Shown piece after piece: positions 52,221 to 63,794 of a stretch of 64,000 nt of DNA (positions within the stretch are counted from its first letter, which is position 1; the number at the start of each line of letters is the position of its first letter). The DNA is from Telopea speciosissima (Eukaryota > Streptophyta > Magnoliopsida > Proteales > Proteaceae), in the NCBI RefSeq assembly GCF_018873765.1, contig NC_057919.1, positions 20,066,698-20,130,697 on the forward strand. Direction: 5' to 3'. A model generated the notes under the pieces. The model saw only the letters and a program-made list of their open reading frames with translations, made no database searches and was not told where the DNA came from. The translations under genes and the position numbers were made by a program.

Positions 52221-52621
52221 GTAAAGAAAGCAAGCTTGCTTGCCGAAAGAAAGCATATTATATGCATTAAGAGGAAACATAATCATAGATGCTTCTATGA
52301 AAGACAACAGACACGGACATGTCCATCTCCTTGTTACTTACTCTTATAAGAAAAATACTATTTACATGAACAAATGTGTGTCTGTGTCGAGTTTACAAGC
52401 TTCCATGACAAACAACAGACATGTCCATCTCCTTGTTACGTATGACTAGAGAAAGAACGAGATGATACAACCTGCCAAAGTGCCCATCCAGGGTAACAAG
52501 TGTGTCATAAAAAAAAAACAATAGAACAGGCAATAACAAACAAGAAAACATAGAGATTGTAATAGGTTCATTGAGAAAAAGTAATCCTGCAACATAATCT
52601 AGGTCTCATCAACCCTTGGTT

Positions 52622-52987
52622 GGCAATGCCATAGTTTGAGAACTCGCGAGATCTCGCCGAGTTTCTCGGTTTTTGGAAAAGCCGAGACGAGACTACCTGC
52701 GAGTCTCAAAAGTGCAATATCTCGGCGAGATCTCGGATCTCGGTTTGGATCTCGGTTTCGACCGATTATTTTAACCCACCTACCACTTAAATACCTTACC
52801 TAACTGGACAAAACTCGACATATCTCGGCGAGATCTCGGATCTCGGGTCCAGATCTCGGGTTGACCCAAAGTTGAGGCTTCAAGTTGGAAAAAAAAATGC
52901 ACCAACTCGGCGAGATCTCGACTCGTCTTGGTTTTTCCAAGAGCCGAGTTGGTACCGAGACCCGAGTTTTAGTACCTTGGGCAATGC
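52622..52987. mobile_element. hAT-like element built from CTCGG/CCGAG words
   Basis: The 350-bp element (52630-52979) starts CATAGTTTGAGAACTCG and ends CGAGTTTTAGTACCTTG (inverted: CAAGGTACTAAAACTCG). It has a perfect 8-bp target duplication GGCAATGC at 52622-52629 and 52980-52987. Almost the whole interior is made of 'ctcggcgagatctcgg', 'gagatctcgactcg' and 'gccgagacgag' words, in both orientations. Confidence 0.85.
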
Positions 52988-53697
52988 TATCTACCAACTC
53001 ATTGGTCAATCTAGACTACCCATGGAATAAGGAGTTTGACAAAGTAGCTAGAGATTTGATATTCATAATACAACTCAACTCGGCCTTATCCCAACTAAAT
53101 GGGGTCGGCTACATGGATCCTTTTTCTCCAATCAGCTCTAATCAACGCCATACTTGTTACTAGCCGTAAGTTATGCATGTATTTCCACACCACTTCTCCT
53201 AGAGTCATTTTAGGCCTACCAATGGCTCTTTTAGCTCCTTCAATCTAATCAAATCACTCCTCCATATTGGAGCATTCGAAGGCCTCCATTGCACATGTCC
53301 ATGCCATTTCAATTGACTTTCTCACAACTTATCATGTGTCGGAGCTACTCCTAAATTGGCTCTAATATGCTTATTTTATCTTTTAAAGTTCTACCACTCA
53401 TCCATCTCAACAATCTCATTTTAGCAATGCTAAATTTGCTTATAAGTTGTGTCTTCACTACCCAACATTCAGCTCCATACATCATTGTTAGTCGTATAAC
53501 TGTCTTATAAATTTTCCTTTGAGTTTTAAAAGATTCATTGATCACACGATTCAGACCACACTCCGGAAGCACCCCTCCAATTCATCCACACTATTCTAAT
53601 TCTTTATGCAACATTTTCTCCTTTATTTATGATTGAACCTAGGTACCTAAAATTTTCACTTTCCGGTATCTCTCTATCATCAATTTTCACCACCACC

Positions 53698-54456
53698 CTT
53701 TCAGTCAAGGTTTAAAGTATTGGTATCGGGTATCGTATTGGTCGGGTGATTTTAAGAGACATATCGTATCGTATCGTTTCAGAGATACGTATCGAACAAT
53801 AGAAATGGTCAAGATACACATGGAAATACACTTTTGGAACAAAAAACAATATAAATAAGCAATATTTAATAAGTGTCATGCATAAAACCTAAAATGGTGA
53901 ATAATGTATAACCAAACAAGTGCATTAAATTGAAATTGTTATAAAAGATGAAGTTTCTCACATGTTGTAATCGTCTATAGTCCTGAAGAGTATTGGATGA
54001 TGCGAAGGATGATGTTGTAGCACTCCTTGATTCGTTTTTTAGTTTAAAAGTGTGAAAAAACAAGATTAAATGCAAGATTTTAGACTATTGGTTGAGAGTT
54101 TTCCTTCATTTTTTCGTTAGATTAGGAATTGTATCGAGTCTGTGAGTGAAAATGGTTTTTTTATAGAATGTATCGATGGTATCGGTACGTATCGGTGATG
54201 TATCGGTATGTATCGAACCGTATTGGCCGATATGTATCGATACGTATTAAACCATCCACTGAACCCTTTACTGGACGTATCGATACCATCGATACGTATC
54301 GGTCGTATCGTATTGTATCAGCCCGTATCGGTCGATACATTTCGATACAATTCCAGATAGTTCATTAAAAAAAAAAAAAAAAGGAGACGTATCGATATGC
54401 ATCATATCGGTCCGTATCGTATCGTATCGGTCGATACTTTAAACCATGCTTCCAGT
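53698..54456. mobile_element. hAT-like element built from TATCG/CGATA words, nested in the LINE
   Basis: The 743-bp element (53706-54448) starts CAAGGTTTAAAGTATTGG and ends GATACTTTAAACCATG. It is flanked by an 8-bp duplication with one mismatch (ctttcagt at 53698-53705, cttccagt at 54449-54456). The left 100 bp and right 280 bp are dense arrays of 'gtatcggtacgtatcgg'-type words in both orientations. The centre (about 53830-54130) is unrelated AT-rich cargo. It interrupts the LINE's reverse transcriptase region. Confidence 0.85.
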
Positions 54457-55239
54457 TCTATTGTTACTAAAGATACACTCCATATACTCTATTTTTGTTA
54501 TTCTTATCTTAAAACCTTTTGATCCCAAGGACGATCTCCATAATTCCAACGTTGCATTTATCCCTGCTTTTGTTTCATTCACCAAATCAATATCATCAGC
54601 CAAAAACAAAGTCTCCTCTATAGTTATTACTGCTTTGAATATCACCTTTATTTTTATAAATCGGAACCCCAAAGTCTCCTCCATTCATGTTGCATTTTTC
54701 GTATGCTCATAATCTTATTAAATAACTTAGTTAGCTAAGTTATTCAACAGATTCCTAAGCTCTTCCACACCTCTATTGGAATGCCAGCTAGACCTATTGT
54801 TTTACCTATTTTCATCTTCTTTAAAACTTCCTGTACTTCAAACACCATAGGTTTTCATATATATCTAATACTTTTGGTTTTTTTTTTTTTTATGGTTATT
54901 ACAATCTTCTAGAACATTATTAATTGAGTTGTTTTCATTTAATAAGTTGTAGAAATAATTTTTCCATCTCTTTTTAATATCCTCATCACTTTTAATGCAT
55001 CTAATATGGTTGAAATCTCTATTCTTCCTTTCCCTCATATTAGCTAGTTTATAGATTTCTTTTTCCCCTTCCTTTGAGCTCAAATTGTTATAGAGATCCT
55101 CATATTTCTTAGTCCTTGCTTTTCCTACTAGCTTCTTAGCTTCATCTATAGCAAATTTATGCATTTGTAAATCCTCATCCTTAGTCCTTTGCCAAGTTTT
55201 AAACTTGATTCTTAACCTTAATGATTGCTTAAATTTCAT

Positions 55240-55430
55240 CATCCCACCACCACCAACAACAACAACAACAACAACATAGCCTTATCCCAACTAAATGAGG
55301 TCGGCCACATGGATCCTTGCTCTCTATTCAGTTTTATTCAAAGTTGTAGGAGGCCTAAGCTATGCATGTCTTTCCTCACCACTTCTCCTATGGCTAATTT
55401 AGGCCTGCCCTAGCTCATCCACCACCAAGT
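55240..55430 (-). mobile_element. 3' fragment of a second LINE inserted in the first
   Basis: On the - strand this reads 'gtgaggaaagacatgcatag', 'cctacaactttg', 'catgtggccgacctcatt', 'ttgggataaggctatg' and ends in a (TTG)n tail (55250-55275 as caa repeats). It repeats the 3' end found at 53060-53200 of the host LINE, so it is a 5'-truncated copy, the usual product of LINE retrotransposition. Confidence 0.75.
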
Positions 55431-56161
55431 TTCCTTAGATGAATTTTTCGTTTTCCTTTAGATTTGCCTGGAACCTCTTTTTTTTCATTCTTAATATAAG
55501 TAGTCATCTCATTCCACATCATATTAGTATCTCCATCGAAGTCCCACTTTACTTGTTTTACTAATGTATCAGCAAATGTCTTCAGGTTTTCTCCTTTTAA
55601 GTTCCACCATCTTATCCTAGGGCAAATAATCTCACATTTCGTACAATCAGTATTTTAAAACACATATTAATGATTATTGATCTATGTTGCGTGGTTAGGC
55701 TCTCCCTAGGTATAACCTTAAAATCTTTACAAAATAACCTATTGGTCCTTCTAATTAAAAAAAAAAATCTATTCGGCTACTAATTTGTCCACTTTTGAAG
55801 GTTATTAAATGTTCTTCTCTATTTTCAAAGCAAGTGGTTACTACTGATAGATCACCAGTCATAGCAAATTCTAAAACTAAAGTCTCCTCATTCCTATCTC
55901 CAAAACCATATCTTCCATGATTCTTTCATAACATCTACTATCTCTTCCAATGTGACCATTTAGATCACCCCTATAATAATATTTTCTCCTTGACAAATTC
56001 CTTGAACTAATCTATCCATGTGTTCCCAAAATTGTTTCTTTATAATTTTCATCTAATCCTATTAGGGTGCATAAGCACTAATTATATTGATTATCTCTTA
56101 TCCTAACACAAGTTTGGTGGATATTATCCCATCACCAATTTGTTTAACATCTACAACATCA

Positions 56162-57832
56162 TTTTTTAAAGGGAAAATTACACTGCCACCCCCTGAGGTT
56201 TGTACTAAATACATAGTGACCCCCTGTGTTTCTAAATTATACAACCGCACCCCCTGAGTTCCCACTCCGTTAGTTAAGTGTTACGGTGTTGGTTAAGTTT
56301 GCCTCAAATGACTAATATACCCCTTTCAGGATGTGAGCTTACCATTTTGCCCATAGGGCATCCCTACCTTCACACCCCCCCTTCCACTGTTACTCGAATC
56401 AGACAGAGGGTTTAGGATTGGAAGGAAGAGATTCTTCATGGCTCCTTCGTTTTTCCCTTTATTTTTCTAGAGTTTTTGCATTTCCTCAGACTGAGATTAC
56501 CAGTGGAAGCTTCAATTTCGCCGAGCTTAAGGTAGGGCTTTGCAACTCTCGTGCGATTTTGATATGGACTTTGTCTATTGTCGTTGTATGTATGATCCCC
56601 ACGTATTACGGATCTCCTTCCAAACCAGAACTCGTAAGTGGTTGCGCAGATGACATTCCTGATTCCTTTCTTTGCTAATTTATTCTCCATGGAAAATGAT
56701 GGATTTGGGGCGATGTAAGAGATGGTATATTTTGATCCCAGCTGATTTCTCATTTCGAAGCATGTCCTTTTACTCTTCTTCAACTGTTATCTTTCTACTA
56801 TCTCTTCCACTAAGAGGTACTTTCCTTTCCCCAAGTGATCAATCAGGTTTATCCAGCCCAAAATTTAAGCGTTTAATTTTTTTTTTTTTCCTTTTAAAAG
56901 TACATAAAACAAAGAAAGACTGGGCTCAAATAGGCAGTGATATCAAAACACTAGTGATGCAGATCTGGTAGACGGACCTGCTAGTGGTGTGTTTCAAATA
57001 AAAAACTATGATCAAAACTGCTTATTTGAACAATATTGAAGGAGGGATTCTAAGCAGGATCTTTGTAGAACAATAGTTGTTGTTATAAAGAATATCAGGC
57101 AGCAGAATGGCCTTGTTTCAGTACCTAGTATTCTCAAACAATCAAATTTTCAAGGGTTCGATAATAATATAAAATTGATATTAAATAGAAAACGGAAAGA
57201 ACAGATCAATCAGAAAAGAATAAGCTCATGAGAAAACATAGAACCAGTAGAGGAAGACGACGGAGAAAGACTGGAGAACACAATCCTACGCAGGAGAGTA
57301 GCGTAGCTCATAAAGTCTAGTGATGGGATTTCCACAAAAGAAAACTTAAAACAGCTGATAACATGACAAGAAATCAATCCAACGAGATGGTGAAAAAGAA
57401 AACCCTAAATCCACAACAAAAACAGATCTATAAATTATATCTATGATGTTCTTTGCAGATGGTTTTTCTAGATCCGCCACCGTAGGTATCATTTTGACGT
57501 AAATGATTGCCTTTCTCTGTACACCGCCTACCGCTTTGGAGCTTGAAATTCTTCTGCAACGATTTTCTTCCTTCGAACCCTAAACCCTCTTTCTGATTTG
57601 AGTAATAGGGAAAGGGGGGTGTGAAGGTAGGGATGCCCTATGGGCAAAATGGTAAGCTCATACCCTGAAAGGGGTATATTAGTCATTTGAGGGCAAACTT
57701 AAACAACACCATGACGCTTAACTAACGGAGTAGGAACTCAGGAGATGCGGCTGTATAATTTAGAAACACAGGGGTCGCTCTCTATTTAGTACAAACCTCA
57801 GGGGGTGGCAGTGTAATTTTCCCTTTTTTAAA
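56162..57832. mobile_element. MULE with TIRs of about 240 bp and a perfect 9-bp target duplication
   Basis: The 1653-bp element (56171-57823) begins GGGAAAATTACACTGCCACC and ends with its complement; the inverted repeats stay alignable to about 56415 and from about 57575. The duplication TTTTTTAAA is perfect (56162-56170, 57824-57832). It sits in the LINE's endonuclease region. No transposase is seen. The interior has exon-like text on both strands, such as 56418-56540 followed by a GTAGGG-like donor, and 'accatctcgttgg...' on the - strand near 57400. It may be another Pack-MULE; the source gene was not recognised. Confidence 0.85.
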
Positions 57833-60800
57833 TCTTTATCTACTACTATTCCCACCCCACTTCTATTATTTTTATTCTCAATATACCAAAGTTTATAGTT
57901 ATCTAATTCCTTAGTTTTTAACCCTTCCATCTAGTCTCTTGTATACAAGTTATGTTAATTATTCTTCTTCTCATTATATCTATCATTTCTAAACTCTCTC
58001 CCATTAAAGTTCTTATGTTCCAAGATACTAATCTAATCCTATGCTTTTGGACTAGCTTCTTTACCCGCACTTGTCCATGGTGCGAGAATCCTCACCCACC
58101 GAAGCGGAGTGTAAATTACAGGGATTTCCTGGCAACCCATTGCTCACTATTCACTACACCCGGGTCATAGTGCAATGCATCACTTCCGAGGGACGCCCTA
58201 GCATAAGGTCGAAAATATAAAGTTATAGGATCCATACAAAAGAGTTTGGCTAATGTTTTTATGATGCCGACCGCTGACCTGACGCACCAACCATCCTTCT
58301 TTATCCGGGATTGGGACCGGCAGCATCAAACACTGGCTCATCCACATAATGACATTAGCCTTCAATGCTCACTTGGTCAAACCCCTTCTAAGAACATAGT
58401 CCACGCCAATGAAGAGAAAGAATCTTAGCTCTTGCATAATCTCCTTCTCCTGAAGGACCCAATTAAGTAGGCTCCAGCCACCCAACTACCCATAATCATA
58501 ATGCTGCTGATACTGGATGTAACCAGGCTACCGACGGAGTGCCTATTAAAATTCAAATTCAGAATCCAGGATGATGTTGCCAAATATTTTCAATAGCCAT
58601 GGTGGCATAGAAAAACTATGAATAATCATTAGCTGCTGCCCAAAGTGCTATATTGATTGCAATCCTGTTAATCAATCTCCAAGTCAGAGAACCTACGCAG
58701 AAATAACCTGGTATTTCTTCTGGACAAGCTTATGTTTTCAGAGATATCAACATTTCTTTTCATAATATTATTCATCAGACATCAATTACAGTTTAATGAC
58801 AGTCTGCTCAAGACCAAAGGCAAGAATATATCAACTGATTCAAAGCTCTTGAGGTGTTTCATCCTCTTCTATAGGCAATCACCAACTAGCTGTTTGCCCC
58901 TAGTATTCTTTTACCTCAAGTGATAGTGAGAAGACTCAATAAAAAACATCCTTTACTTGGCAAAGTCAGATAAAATTTTACTTATATCATGTGTTGAACT
59001 GTTGATTGTTCTTCATAGTCCTGCCTATATGGTACTGACATTTGGTATTAATATAATCTTTTATCTTTCTTACACTACCATGGATCTTAGTACATTTTAT
59101 GTGAGAAAATATTAAAAAAAAAAAAAGAGAGATTTTCCTATAATTGCATTGAATTGGAAACTAATTGCAGATTGAAAGGTAAGCCTCACCAATTTCATAG
59201 CACCCATTTCACCAACACCACCACTAGCGAAGTCCCCATGACAGAAATAAAGAAAAAATAGGCAAAAGAATTAGAAAAATGCCACAGTTTCTGTTTACAA
59301 GGTCAGTACCAAACTACAGTCTAGGAAACAGGGGCTTGCATTAGATGCTTTTACCAGGCCATAGACCTTTCAGCTAGAATTTAATAGGACATATACAACA
59401 ATTATACGTATTATGCAGAGAAGTAATCACTCTTAAATAAGAAAGTTGTGCTTAAGTCGTGCAGAATACCTTTGCGAAGATGGATAACCAGTTATGTTGT
59501 AAGAAGAATTACTCAATCCAGGCATGTGAATATTGCTGACAACACCTGTTAGTGTCAAGCGTGCCAAACATGTGCAAAAGTGAGCTTTTAGAAGTATGTG
59601 TTTTCCATGTGACTAAGACACTAACTCATAAGGAAGAAAATGTAGCATGCACAACTAAGGTGGAATGAAATAAGTGAGTCTAAAATTTTGGAAAAAAAAA
59701 TTGGGAACCAAACATACAAAAAGTACCCAAATTCGCAAAACAAGATGTCATATCAAACATGAAAACAAGATGGAGGAAAATATATATATATATATATGTA
59801 TATATATAGTGTCAGCAATAATCTACTTTGAGCAAACACTAACTCCTCAGACTCTAAACATGTGTGGAGAATTATCTTACCAGAGTCAGGAATTCTTCCA
59901 GGAATTACAGCATATCCCTCCCCTAACTTCCTTTTCAGAAGAACCAGCCCATCTGTTTCTTAGTTTTAGGACAGCATCAACATTGGAGAAGATTTTTCTT
60001 TTAAATGAAAAGGAAAATGAGTAATTTAAGCGGAAGAAATTCAACTTGCAATAGACCTGTTCTTGAGCGCCTAGATCTGAATTCAATTTTGTAAGATCTA
60101 TATACAAAGTTGACTTCTTCTCAAGGTCAAACACCAGTCCCTACAACCAGAGTTAGACATAAGAGCTCTCAGTACCAGACAATGAGAACTGAGATAAAGT
60201 AACATTGTAGACAAATGCAAAATTTCAATGATCCTAATTTGTTTTTATCCATAAGCTGAGGGTGTTATGCAGAACAGCATTCTCTAAAAAAGATGCCCAA
60301 AATAAAACTAACCTGGATAGGTGTCCAACAAGGATGGTATTATAGGTTGCTTTTTCCTACCACAAAAGTAGGACTAGAATTCTTTACCATAGCATCACAA
60401 AGATTGAAACCAAGAGAAGCCCATCAATTAGAATTAACATTATTAGTTTCTTCAGCCAGTTTCAGATAAAATATTCTTTCTCGAACTAGGTAGCCAAACA
60501 GTAACTTAGAAAAGCCATATCCTAAGTAAAAAAGGATATAAAACCATTATCAGACACTCTTCACAAATAGGTGACCTCAAAATTCAAAGGAGCATCAACA
60601 TATTCATCAAGAAACAAGGATCATCATGTGTGCAACAAGGGATGGAGAAAATGAAACAGCCCACAACATATAACCAATGCACTTGTCTAGACATTAAGCC
60701 TTTGTTTATTAGTAGGCTCTGGGAACAGCCTGAGTTGTTAAACAATTACTGCATACTAGTAGGTCAAGTCACACATATCCAGAAGCACTGAAGCAGTTTC

Positions 60801-61631
60801 ACTTGCATTATTTGGCATAATTCTATTCATTTTACTCCCTTTTTTTTTTTGGGAGTGGTTTTAATGAGCTAATACACGAAAAGATTAACAGCACCTATCT
60901 CTTAAGAAATATTATAAGCATAGCAGCTTCTTCTTTTCTTTCTTTTCTTTTTTTTTTTAGGGGTAGTAATGCAAAACATGTTATCTTCCAAGTGGAACTT
61001 TTTTTTTTGGATGGTGGGGAGGGGTGGGGGAGAGGAGAAGGTTAACTTAAGAAAGAAAATTCCAAATACAAGCATCTCTAGCATTCTTAGCAACAAACAA
61101 AATGACAGTACCATGCAAGCAAAATACAAATTCCTCTACAAAAGTAAAAAATCGTGCAAATTAAAAATGTTGTGTTTTCAACTATACACTTTAGTAAAAC
61201 TAAAATCTTCAAAAGAACAAAGTTATTTCTTAATTTCAATAAAAGAAAGAACTAGCTTTCACAGCCGCGTGATTTTCTTGTTAGCACACAGACTCTACCA
61301 AATATCGAAGAACAGGTTAAATAGGAGAGCAGCTGCAGACACACAAAAATGTATGATGTACTACTCTTCCCTTGTTTCTTCATGGTCCAACTTCTTAAAA
61401 AAGAATTGACTCTCTTAAACAATTTTGAAACCACTGTTCTGACACAGAATACAGAGATTGAACTGAAAATCAACACATAACTAGATTACTACATGGGCAA
61501 TATGCCCACAAAGTTGAGCTATAACCAAACTGCCATGTTGTAAACACAGTGACACTGCAATTTTGCATGTGCCATTATCGGTGCTAGAAACCTGCTCCAA
61601 TCTAATATTATACATTTGAATCTTACATACA

Positions 61632-62044
61632 CAATGTGTTATGTATGTCTCAAATTCTTGGACCCGTTTGGAAGAATGACCCGTTCCGACATTTTTGGTG
61701 GCAACCCGAATGGAACTTTTTCTGAGATTTGTGATGGTAGCGGAGGACTTGACCCGACCCGATCTGATGGAGGAGTATTTATATTCTTTACCCGCTTTAT
61801 TGTAAAGATAGTCAGATTTGGGGTTTTCATTTTAGGGTTTTAGGGAGAGAGCAGAAGCGCCGTTTTGGGTGTTCTTGAGGGTTCTCCATTGTAACTTTCT
61901 CCGATTTACATAGTGAAACAGCTTCACCTTCGCCCGTGGACGTAGCACACCATACTGGTATGTGAACCACATTAAATCTCCGTGTCGTCTTGCTCTGTTT
62001 TTGTTTCTTTTCGTGTTTTGGTTGGTGTATGCTCTAACACAATG
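61632..62044 (+). mobile_element. Solo LTR (403 bp) with 5-bp target duplication
   Basis: The LTR 61637-62039 starts TGTTA and ends TAACA. It is flanked by the perfect 5-bp duplication CAATG (61632-61636, 62040-62044). Inside, 'aactttctccgatttacata' and 'cgtggacgtagc...gtgaaccacattaaatc' match the R/U5 wording of plant Copia LTRs. No internal region remains, so it arose by recombination between two LTRs. It sits in an intron-equivalent of the broken RRM gene. Confidence 0.9.
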
Positions 62045-62858
62045 GTTCACAGCCTAGCGGTCTGGCGTTCCACTTTGAATGGTCTAACAACGCAGCAATA
62101 AAACCACACAGTTCCTCGACTACTCAAGATCTAGGACTAGATTGTGCGGACCGAAACTTTGACATTATTAGATGTCCAAACAGTCCATGAAAGCACGGCT
62201 CTTTTACCCGTGGTTTAGTCAAAACATAACGAACTAGTTCATCACACATTCTAGAACAACTTATCAGAAGGTAAATTAGATAATTCTCCTTAGTCTGCTA
62301 GAAAGAGTAAAAATCAAATGTTAGAGGGTTGTGTTATCGGGACACCCACGAGAGGACGTTTACAAAATGTCACCTGGCATCAAATATCTGCAATGTGGTA
62401 GCTTCAATGAGCCCAAATTTTGCAGCATTGCAGGCAAGTAAATCACATCTTCGGATTTATAAGTAGTTCAATCATTTCATTCAACTACGCTCTGATTGAT
62501 TTGTAGTTAAGGCAAGCCAGCAGGCCAATTACTGATTTATGTTTACCTAGTATTCAATTAAAGAAATACCCAACACCCAATTGGATCCCCGTTTTCCTTT
62601 TTCCTTCTGTTCATTAATCGAGCTTTGTGATTTCACTCCCAGGAAGAGGATTTTTAAAATGTCCTAACTCCAAGAGCTCGAAAGATTCCGCCCAACAAGG
62701 TCAGATAATAGTACAACCACAATGTAGCTGCAAAAACTCATGTAAACTTGAACACCAAAATCGAACCCAACGTGGAACGATAAAGTGAGTAGAGTAAAAG
62801 TAGACAGATAAGGGTGGAGGGGTAAGGAGTCGAGGAGGTAGGGTAGGATTTTAGTTAC
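62045..62858. other. Unresolved sequence between the solo LTR and the first RRM exon
   Basis: On the - strand, 62444-62372 reads DLLACNAAKFGLIEATTLQIFDAR before a stop, with a possible donor 'gccag|gtgac'. I do not recognise it. The rest looks like intron or old transposon sequence. Confidence 0.3.
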
Positions 62859-63337
62859 CTGTGAACTTTGGGTGGAGCTCCTGAGCTGGGTAGACTGGTA
62901 GCCATGGAATTCCCGAAAGAGGTTGAAAATCTCGCGAGGTTTTACGTCTTCAGGAGGCCCTGCGATATAAAGGGTTCGAACGTAATCTTGAGGTTGAGGA
63001 GGGCTTGTAGCATAGTGGGCGAACGGAGGCTGCGGCTGGTATTGCTAAGGTAGGTGAACCTGAGAAAGGAGCGACGGTGGAGGTACTGAAGCAGCCGCCC
63101 CGAGAGGTGGCGCTGGCGTTGGAGGATCCTAATATTATGGGGTAGTGAGAGTTGTGCAGACCCCACAGCTACGGTGTCCATTGAAGAAGAAGAGAAATTC
63201 CGATCGCTGACTTTTCATTCGTCAAGTAGACGTGCGTCGAAGCAGCTGAACCTCCACCAAAGAATACCAATTCCGAGAGACAGATCATCATACATCACAT
63301 TCAACACATGTCATATTTTTCTTCATTACTGCCGCTT

Positions 63338-63477
63338 GCCCATCCTGCCTGTGTCCTTCCTGACATAGGCAGGGGCGCAATGACCGCTTTACCCATTGCC
63401 CAAGATTCCTGCCTCGATGGGATAAAGGCCGTTGTTGCGCCCTGCATGTGTGAGGAAGCACACAGGTAGGATGGACA
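63338..63477. mobile_element. Foldback MITE beside the first RRM exon
   Basis: The left arm reads 'gcccatcctgcctgtgtc' and 'cttcctgacataggcagg'. The right arm, on the other strand, reads 'gtccatcctacctgtgtg' and 'cttcctcacacatgcagg'. The arms pair over about 58 bp around a short loop near 63405-63415. It lies about 160 bp upstream of the possible RRM start. Confidence 0.75.
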
Positions 63478-63794
63478 GCCGATAGTAGAGGAGCAAAATC
63501 CTCTCATGTACAATTTAATATGGAAGCGTGGACCTTGCACATGCATGGGACCAATGAGAGTTCATGCAGAAGCTTCATGGGAGTGTGGATTTCCACCTGT
63601 CATATGGGCGGGGTGATCATTTCGACCTCCACTGTGTCAGTCACTTCCCACACAAATAACTTTTTTCCTATAGAATTTATTGTCATTCACAAGATTTAAA
63701 TTTCAATCCCATTACCACAATCTATAGAATAAAATGGCCTTTCAATATTTAAAATTGAATTACGAATTGATTATTCATATATTAAATTAATCTA

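Larger units (their letters stand above)
53055..58445 (-). mobile_element. Decayed LINE (non-LTR retrotransposon) with nested insertions
   Basis: Read on the - strand from 58.4 kb. A 5' region ('gccggtcccaatcccgg' near 58310) is followed by endonuclease fragments near 57.9 kb (ELDNYKLWY, GVGIVVDKDL) and 55.9 kb (GDLNGHIGRDS, allowing frame breaks). A linker lies near 55.5-55.6 kb (LKGENLKTFADTLVKQ), then 55242-54865 (EIYKLANMRERK). Reverse transcriptase pieces follow at 54684-54439 (LFLADDIDLVNETKAG with the ADD core) and 53572-53351 (RLTMMYGAECW, MRLLRWMSG). The 3' end is 'ttgggataaggccgagttg' near 53080. Stops and frameshifts are throughout, so it is inactive. Three later insertions split it. 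Confidence 0.85.
59190..63181 (-). pseudogene. Broken two-RRM RNA-binding protein gene (scw1/Whi3-like)
   Basis: Recognisable exons, 5' to 3': 63044-62859 (QYQPQPPF..., VRTLYIAGPPEDVKPREIF, NLFREFHGYQ), 60140-60057 (GLVFDLEKKSTLYIDLTKLN), 59952-59881 (ending AVIPGRIPDSG), 59545-59470 (NIHMPGLSNSSYNITGYPSS) and 59241-59190 (HGDFASGGVGEMGAMKL). Apart from the lesion noted next, phases between neighbouring exons agree with a real spliced gene. Lesions: exon 60140-60057 is one base short, shifting the expected NSRSRRSRT run; the acceptor before 59241 reads TG instead of AG; the RRM1 exon expected between 62858 and 60141 is absent; RRM2 is not found before the LINE. A start codon is unclear: a possible ATG at 63181 with a 126-bp intron up to CTTAG at 63045 is a guess. 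Intact relatives bind mRNA with two RRMs. Confidence 0.75.

Noticed and set aside
54168..54368. Tyr/Arg-rich 66-codon frame (YRYVS repeats)
   Set aside because: Translation of the TATCG word array of a hAT-like element.
56418..56971. Two overlapping frames as a host gene
   Set aside because: Both lie inside the MULE at 56171-57823, so they are at most captured fragments.
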